Shown here: positions 60,496 to 64,000 of the stretch, one piece after another | Layout: each line of letters starts with the position of its first letter | Numbering within the stretch: position 1 is the first letter of the stretch | Origin: DASUAS01 sp963841415 | GTDB lineage: Bacteria; Actinomycetota; Acidimicrobiia; IMCC26256; DASPTH01 | Length of the DNA stretch: 64,000 nucleotides | NCBI GenBank assembly: GCA_963841415.1 | Contig: CAWJCN010000003.1 | Span: forward strand, 744,001 to 808,000 | Direction of reading: 5' to 3' | Translations under genes and position numbers: made by a program | The notes under the pieces: model-generated | The model's database searches: none | Told to the model about the DNA's origin: nothing | The model's input: only the letters and a program-made list of their open reading frames with translations

Positions 60496-61559
60496 GAGAA
60501 GGGGTGCTTCGGTGCGGTGATGGGCAGGTCGAGCGCGGTGACGAGCCCCGGTGCCGCGTCCACGACGTAGGGCACCGCGTTCACGACGCGCATCGCGGTG
60601 GCGACCATCGCGCCCGGGCTCGCGTGCTCCGGGTCGCCCGCCGACATCTCGCAGACGATGTCGGGGTCGCCCTCGATGGTGATCCGGTACAGGCCGTCGC
60701 GCTCCGCGGTGGGCCACTGGGGTGCGAGGTCGGCGGCCATGCGGTTCACGTGCTCGATGACGATCGCGTCCTTGCCGTCGACCACTCCGATGGCCTGGGT
60801 GCGGATCGCACCCACGGTGCCGGCCTCGATGGTGCCGCACGCGACCTCGAGGGTGCGGTCGGTGGCGGCGCGATCGAACTCTTCCCGGATCTCGTCGAGC
60901 TCGACGTCGAGCGCGGCGGCGATCAGGTTGATCCCCGGGGCCCACGCCGAGACGATGGAACCGGGGAGCCCGAGCATCGCCTCGTCGTCGAGTGGCTTCC
61001 CGAAGCCCATGACCTCTCGCATCATGAACTCGACCGGATACGTGTCGTACATGGTGATCTCCGACGCCCGGATCGACGTGATCTGGTTCGACATGGTCGT
61101 GAGGAGTATCGGGAGCTGGTCGGCGGCGAAGCCGGGCTCGATGCCCGACGCGTAGAGCGTCACCCCACCGTCGGCCGCCGCTTGGTCGAGTTGCGCGCGC
61201 CAGGCCGGTTCGTAGGCGGGCGGGTAGAGCAGCGCCCAGGAGCTGGTGGTGACGACGTTCACGCCCGCGGAGAGCAACCGCACGTAGTCGGGCACCGACG
61301 CCGCGTCCTGCTCCGGCCCTTGCGCGGCGTAGACGACGCAGTCGACGCCCGCGCCCAAGATGGCGTCGACGTCGTTGGTCGCGGCGAGGCCGATCGGTTC
61401 GCCGCCGGCCAGCTCTCCGGCGTCGCGCCCCTCCTTCTCCGGGCTGTGCACCCAGACACCGACCAGCTCGAGGTCGGGCCGGCGGGTGACGGCGCCGATG
61501 GCGATCGAACCGATGCCGCCGGTGGACCACACGGCCACGCGCACGGGTGAGGTTGGCAT
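60492..61559 (-). CDS. NAD(P)-binding DapB-like family protein (copy 2)
   Basis: 355 aa, paralogue of the 44388 protein: VAVWSTGGIGSIAIGAVTRR, ELVGVWVHSPEKEG, CVVYAAQGPE, NVVTTSSWALLYPP, ASGIEPGFAADQLPILL. GGGAGG precedes ATG 61559. First gene of the 55894-61559 operon and divergent from the SDR at 61698. Reaction unknown; an NAD(P)-dependent step on a side-chain intermediate is inferred. Confidence 0.85.
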   Translation of the reverse strand: MPTSPVRVAVWSTGGIGSIAIGAVTRRPDLELVGVWVHSPEKEGRDAGELAGGEPIGLAATNDVDAILGAGVDCVVYAAQGPEQDAASVPDYVRLLSAGVNVVTTSSWALLYPPAYEPAWRAQLDQAAADGGVTLYASGIEPGFAADQLPILLTTMSNQITSIRASEITMYDTYPVEFMMREVMGFGKPLDDEAMLGLPGSIVSAWAPGINLIAAALDVELDEIREEFDRAATDRTLEVACGTIEAGTVGAIRTQAIGVVDGKDAIVIEHVNRMAADLAPQWPTAERDGLYRITIEGDPDIVCEMSAGDPEHASPGAMVATAMRVVNAVPYVVDAAPGLVTALDLPITAPKHPFS

Positions 61560-61648
61560 GCGGGGCCCTCCCGGGGTCCGGACCGTCCGGCGGAGCAGCG
61601 CGTCGAGTGCCTGCCACGCTCGGCGTCGGCAAAATGTCAGATGTATCG

Positions 61649-61660
61649 TCGCCCTGTCAA
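61649..61660 (-). promoter_or_regulatory. TTGACAGGGCGA site in divergent promoter region
   Basis: On the minus strand TTGACAGGGCGA matches TTGACAGAGCGA at 33138-33127 in 11 of 12 positions. It lies in the 138-base gap between genes starting at 61559 and 61698, next to an AT-rich GATACA segment. Candidate shared operator or -35 region. Confidence 0.4.
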
Positions 61661-61697
61661 GGCCGGGCCGGGATCATCGGGCTGAAGGAGGGGATCC

Positions 61698-62486
61698 GTG
61701 GGGAAGCGAGTGGAAGACAAGGTCTGCATCGTGACCGGCGCCGCGCAGGGCATCGGCGCCGCCTACGCGCGCGCACTGGCCCGGGAGGGCGCCGACGTCG
61801 CGATCATCGACCTGAAGCGCATCGACCAGGCCGGACCGGTGAAGGACGACGTCGAGCAGGCCGGTCGCCGCGCGCTCGTGATCGAGGCTGACGTCAGTGA
61901 CCCCGCGCAGATGGATGCGATGGGCAAGCAGGTCGTCGACACGTTCGGGCGCGTCGACTGCATCGTGAACAACGCGGGATTGATGTTCGACCAGCTCACC
62001 GCCACGTGGGACGACTTCCTCGCCGTGAACTTCATGGGCATCATCAACGCGTCGAACGCGGTGCTTCCCTACCTGTGGGAACAGCGGCACGGCTCGATCG
62101 TCAACATCTCGTCGACCGCGGCGTTCCCGTTGCCGCTGCCCGCGATGTTCGCGCTCGGCGACGACGCGCCCGCGCCGAAGCTCGCGCCCGAGGGCTACGG
62201 CATGACCAAGTGGATGGTGATCCGCCAGACGCGTGTCATGGCGCAGATGCTCGGCGCGCGCAACATCCGCGTGAACGCGGTGTGCCCGGGCGTGACGATG
62301 TCACCGGCGGCCAAGGCGGTGGTGCCCGAACCGATCATCGAGTCGCTGGTGCAGACGTCGCTGCTGAAGTCGACGCTCGAACCCGAGGACATGACCGGCG
62401 TCGTGCTGTTCCTGGCATCGGACGAGAGCTCGAAGATGACCGGCCAGGTGCTGATCAACGACGCCGGTACCTGGTTCTCGGGCTGA
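61698..62486 (+). CDS. SDR family oxidoreductase
   Basis: 262 aa. TGAAQGIGAAYARAL, NNAGLMFDQL, NISSTAAFPL with Ser, the YGMTK Tyr-Lys pair, and MTGQVLINDAGTWF. GTG 61698 has AAGGAGG upstream. Followed 4 bases later by a phosphotransferase gene. Confidence 0.92.
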   Translation: MGKRVEDKVCIVTGAAQGIGAAYARALAREGADVAIIDLKRIDQAGPVKDDVEQAGRRALVIEADVSDPAQMDAMGKQVVDTFGRVDCIVNNAGLMFDQLTATWDDFLAVNFMGIINASNAVLPYLWEQRHGSIVNISSTAAFPLPLPAMFALGDDAPAPKLAPEGYGMTKWMVIRQTRVMAQMLGARNIRVNAVCPGVTMSPAAKAVVPEPIIESLVQTSLLKSTLEPEDMTGVVLFLASDESSKMTGQVLINDAGTWFSG

Positions 62487-62490
62487 GGCG

Positions 62491-63489
62491 GTGACGAGCA
62501 CGGAGGTTCTCGATCCCGAATCGTTGCAGGGTTGGCTGAGCGACGCGCTCGGCCAACCGCTCCAGCACCTCGACCTGGAGCTCCTGCCGCAAGGTCACGC
62601 GAACGGTGCGTGGCGCATCGCCGCCGACACCGACGACGGTCGGCTGCACATGGTGCTCAAGGCGCCCCGCGTGCCGAGCATCGTCTACCAGCTCGATCCG
62701 TGCCGCGAGGCCCGGGTGGTGGACGCGTTGGCGCGGGCGGGCGCGCCGGTGCCGACGGTGGTCGCCATCGATCCCGGCGACGAGGCGGTCGGGCGTCCCT
62801 GCTTCGTGATGGACCGGGTCGAGGGCCGCAGCGTCGCCGACGAGTGGCCGAACGCCTATCACGACGGGTGGTTCCTCGATGCCGGTTCCGACGCGCAGCG
62901 CGCGATCTGGAACTCGTTCCACGACGCGCTGGCGGCCGTGCACCGCGTCGAGCTCGACGCGCTCGCTGATGCCTACGACGGTCCACGCAGCGCGGTCGAC
63001 GTGCTGCACCACTGGCGCGCCGCGCTGCTCGACGTCGTCGACGCGGAAGTCGCGCCGCGGCATCTCGCGGTGTTCGACTGGCTGCTGGCGAACGTCCCGC
63101 CGGTCTCGGCGCCGCCGGCGCTGTGCATGGGCGACGCTCGCCTGGTGAACGCCATCATCGACGGCACGCAGGTTGGCGCCCTGGTCGACTTCGAGGTCGC
63201 CTACGTGGGAAACCCGACCGCCGACATCGGCTACAGCCTGTTCCTGGAGCGCTCGCACGCGCACACCGCGCCGCTGCCGGGGCTGCCGACGGAGGACGAG
63301 ACGTGGTCGCGCTGGAGCGCGGCGACCGGGCGCGACCTCGCCGACCTCGACTACTGGACGGCATACGGCGCCACCATCATCGTCGTGACCGCGAGCCGGG
63401 CCGCGGCGATGTGGGGACCGCGCGGCTCGTTCGCCGAGGAACACAACGGATTGCTCCCGCTCTGGGAGTCGGTCGTGGCTCGGATGTGA
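62491..63489 (+). CDS. Phosphotransferase (APH-fold) family protein (copy 3)
   Basis: 332 aa. HANGAWRIAADTDDG lobe, CFVMDRVEGRSVADEW hinge, catalytic-loop equivalent LCMGDARLVNAII (HGD replaced by MGD), metal Asp in GALVDFEVAYVGNPTADIGY. Closest in length to the 8214 protein. GTG 62491. Likely a hydroxyacyl or alcohol kinase-like protein in the SDR operon; unproven. Confidence 0.85.
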   Translation: MTSTEVLDPESLQGWLSDALGQPLQHLDLELLPQGHANGAWRIAADTDDGRLHMVLKAPRVPSIVYQLDPCREARVVDALARAGAPVPTVVAIDPGDEAVGRPCFVMDRVEGRSVADEWPNAYHDGWFLDAGSDAQRAIWNSFHDALAAVHRVELDALADAYDGPRSAVDVLHHWRAALLDVVDAEVAPRHLAVFDWLLANVPPVSAPPALCMGDARLVNAIIDGTQVGALVDFEVAYVGNPTADIGYSLFLERSHAHTAPLPGLPTEDETWSRWSAATGRDLADLDYWTAYGATIIVVTASRAAAMWGPRGSFAEEHNGLLPLWESVVARM

Positions 63490-63491
63490 GG

Positions 63492-64000
63492 ATGGTCGAC
63501 GTGGAAGGCAGTGTCCTGGGAGCCACCGACGAGCACATGCACGCGGCCGATCCGGCGGTGTGGTCCTGGAACGAGTCGTGGTACTTCTCCTGGATCGATC
63601 TCGACGGCGGTCCCGCGGGGTTCTTCCGCGTCGGGCTCTTGCCGAACCAGGATCGGGCCATGCTGTGGTGCTACGTGCAGCACGACGACACCTGGGTCGG
63701 GGTCGACGAGTCCCGGCTGCGGTTCGCGCACTTCGACGTCACCGATGGCATGCGCTACGACCGCTGGGGTCTGCGCTTCGGGTGGCGACCCGGTGATCCG
63801 TCTGCATTCGAGTTCGAGGGCATCGTGCGCGCGATCACCGGGAGCAACTCCGGCGCGTTCGTGCCCGCGTCGATCACGCTCCATGCGGCACCGACCACCG
63901 AGCGCTTCGGCACGGGCCCCGGCCACGACATCGGGAGCGAGCAGTACCCGGCGGCCCGGTTCGAGCAGTCGATGCGCGTCGACGGCACGGTGACCATCGA
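63492..64000 (+). CDS. CrtC/AttH-like hydratase-fold protein, 3' end beyond window
   Basis: The visible 169 codons start at ATG 63492 and run off the window. Residues WSWNESWYFSWIDLDGGP and DRWGLRFGWRPGDPSAF resemble the N-terminal half of the hydratase-like protein at 6699. The gene follows the phosphotransferase stop by 2 bases, echoing the phosphotransferase/hydratase-like pairing at 6699-9170. Confidence 0.7.
   Translation, partial: MVDVEGSVLGATDEHMHAADPAVWSWNESWYFSWIDLDGGPAGFFRVGLLPNQDRAMLWCYVQHDDTWVGVDESRLRFAHFDVTDGMRYDRWGLRFGWRPGDPSAFEFEGIVRAITGSNSGAFVPASITLHAAPTTERFGTGPGHDIGSEQYPAARFEQSMRVDGTVTI

Overview
This 64 kb window is a G+C-rich bacterial chromosome segment. GTG starts are frequent, 4-base start/stop overlaps (ATGA, GTGA) are common, and CoA-linked catabolic gene families appear in many paralogous copies (four acyl-CoA synthetases, three acyl-CoA dehydrogenases, seven SDRs, three TauD-type dioxygenases, two P450s, two Rieske oxygenases). 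With F420-type enzymes and FadD17/FadD19/FadD3-like and CYP142-like proteins, this points to an actinomycete-type organism. A member of Acidimicrobiia is my best guess, but there is no rRNA or marker gene to prove it. No tRNA, rRNA or CRISPR array was found.

Layout. (1) 1-5.5 kb: remnant of a mobile element, with a frameshifted MobF relaxase/helicase and, on the other strand, an N-terminally truncated tyrosine integrase with two small unknown genes. (2) 5.6-9.2 kb: minus-strand operon of phosphotransferase, 140-aa unknown, hydratase-like protein and Zn alcohol dehydrogenase. (3) 9.3-16 kb: D-aminoacylase-like amidohydrolase, an SDR broken by two amber codons, a second phosphotransferase, an amidohydrolase_2 protein, a possible hotdog protein and a TetR with a perfect inverted-repeat operator candidate. 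(4) 16.2-30.3 kb: plus-strand catabolic run built around two paralogous Rieske oxygenase plus ~110-aa partner pairs, with CMD-family proteins, a TauD enzyme, a molybdopterin oxidoreductase, an amidohydrolase lacking its HxH motif, an acyl-CoA dehydrogenase, a frameshifted MeaB GTPase and a KshB/PaaE-like reductase. (5) 30.3-42.6 kb: GntR, CoA transferase, enoyl-CoA hydratase, B12-dependent acyl-CoA mutase (two genes), SDR, SnoaL-like, LLM oxidoreductase, FadD3-like ligase, an acyl-CoA dehydrogenase pair, a degenerate anti-sigma-like ATPase and a TauD enzyme. (6) 42.9-64 kb: further FadD, dehydrogenase, solute-binding, carboxyltransferase, P450, TauD, FadD17-like, TetR, CYP142-like, DUF35 and degenerate-thiolase genes, then a minus-strand operon (NAD-binding protein, enoyl-CoA hydratase, FadD19-like ligase, solute-binding protein without signal peptide, SDR) and a final plus operon running off the end.

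Together the genes describe uptake, oxygenation, CoA activation and beta-oxidation of branched or alicyclic acids, quite possibly steroid side chains and rings, with propionyl- or isobutyryl-type CoA products handled by the mutase and carboxyltransferase. The substrate is inferred, not shown.

The most unusual content is two families of tiny repeated elements inserted exactly between stop and start codons of catabolic operons. Element A (63 bp; three tandem copies at 26940-27128 and one diverged copy at 52886-52951) is a complete ATG-to-stop mini-ORF that also carries a hairpin whose loop alone varies in length. Element B (54575-54667 and 60394-60495) encodes 30- and 33-aa related peptides that overlap their neighbours by ATGA/GTGA.
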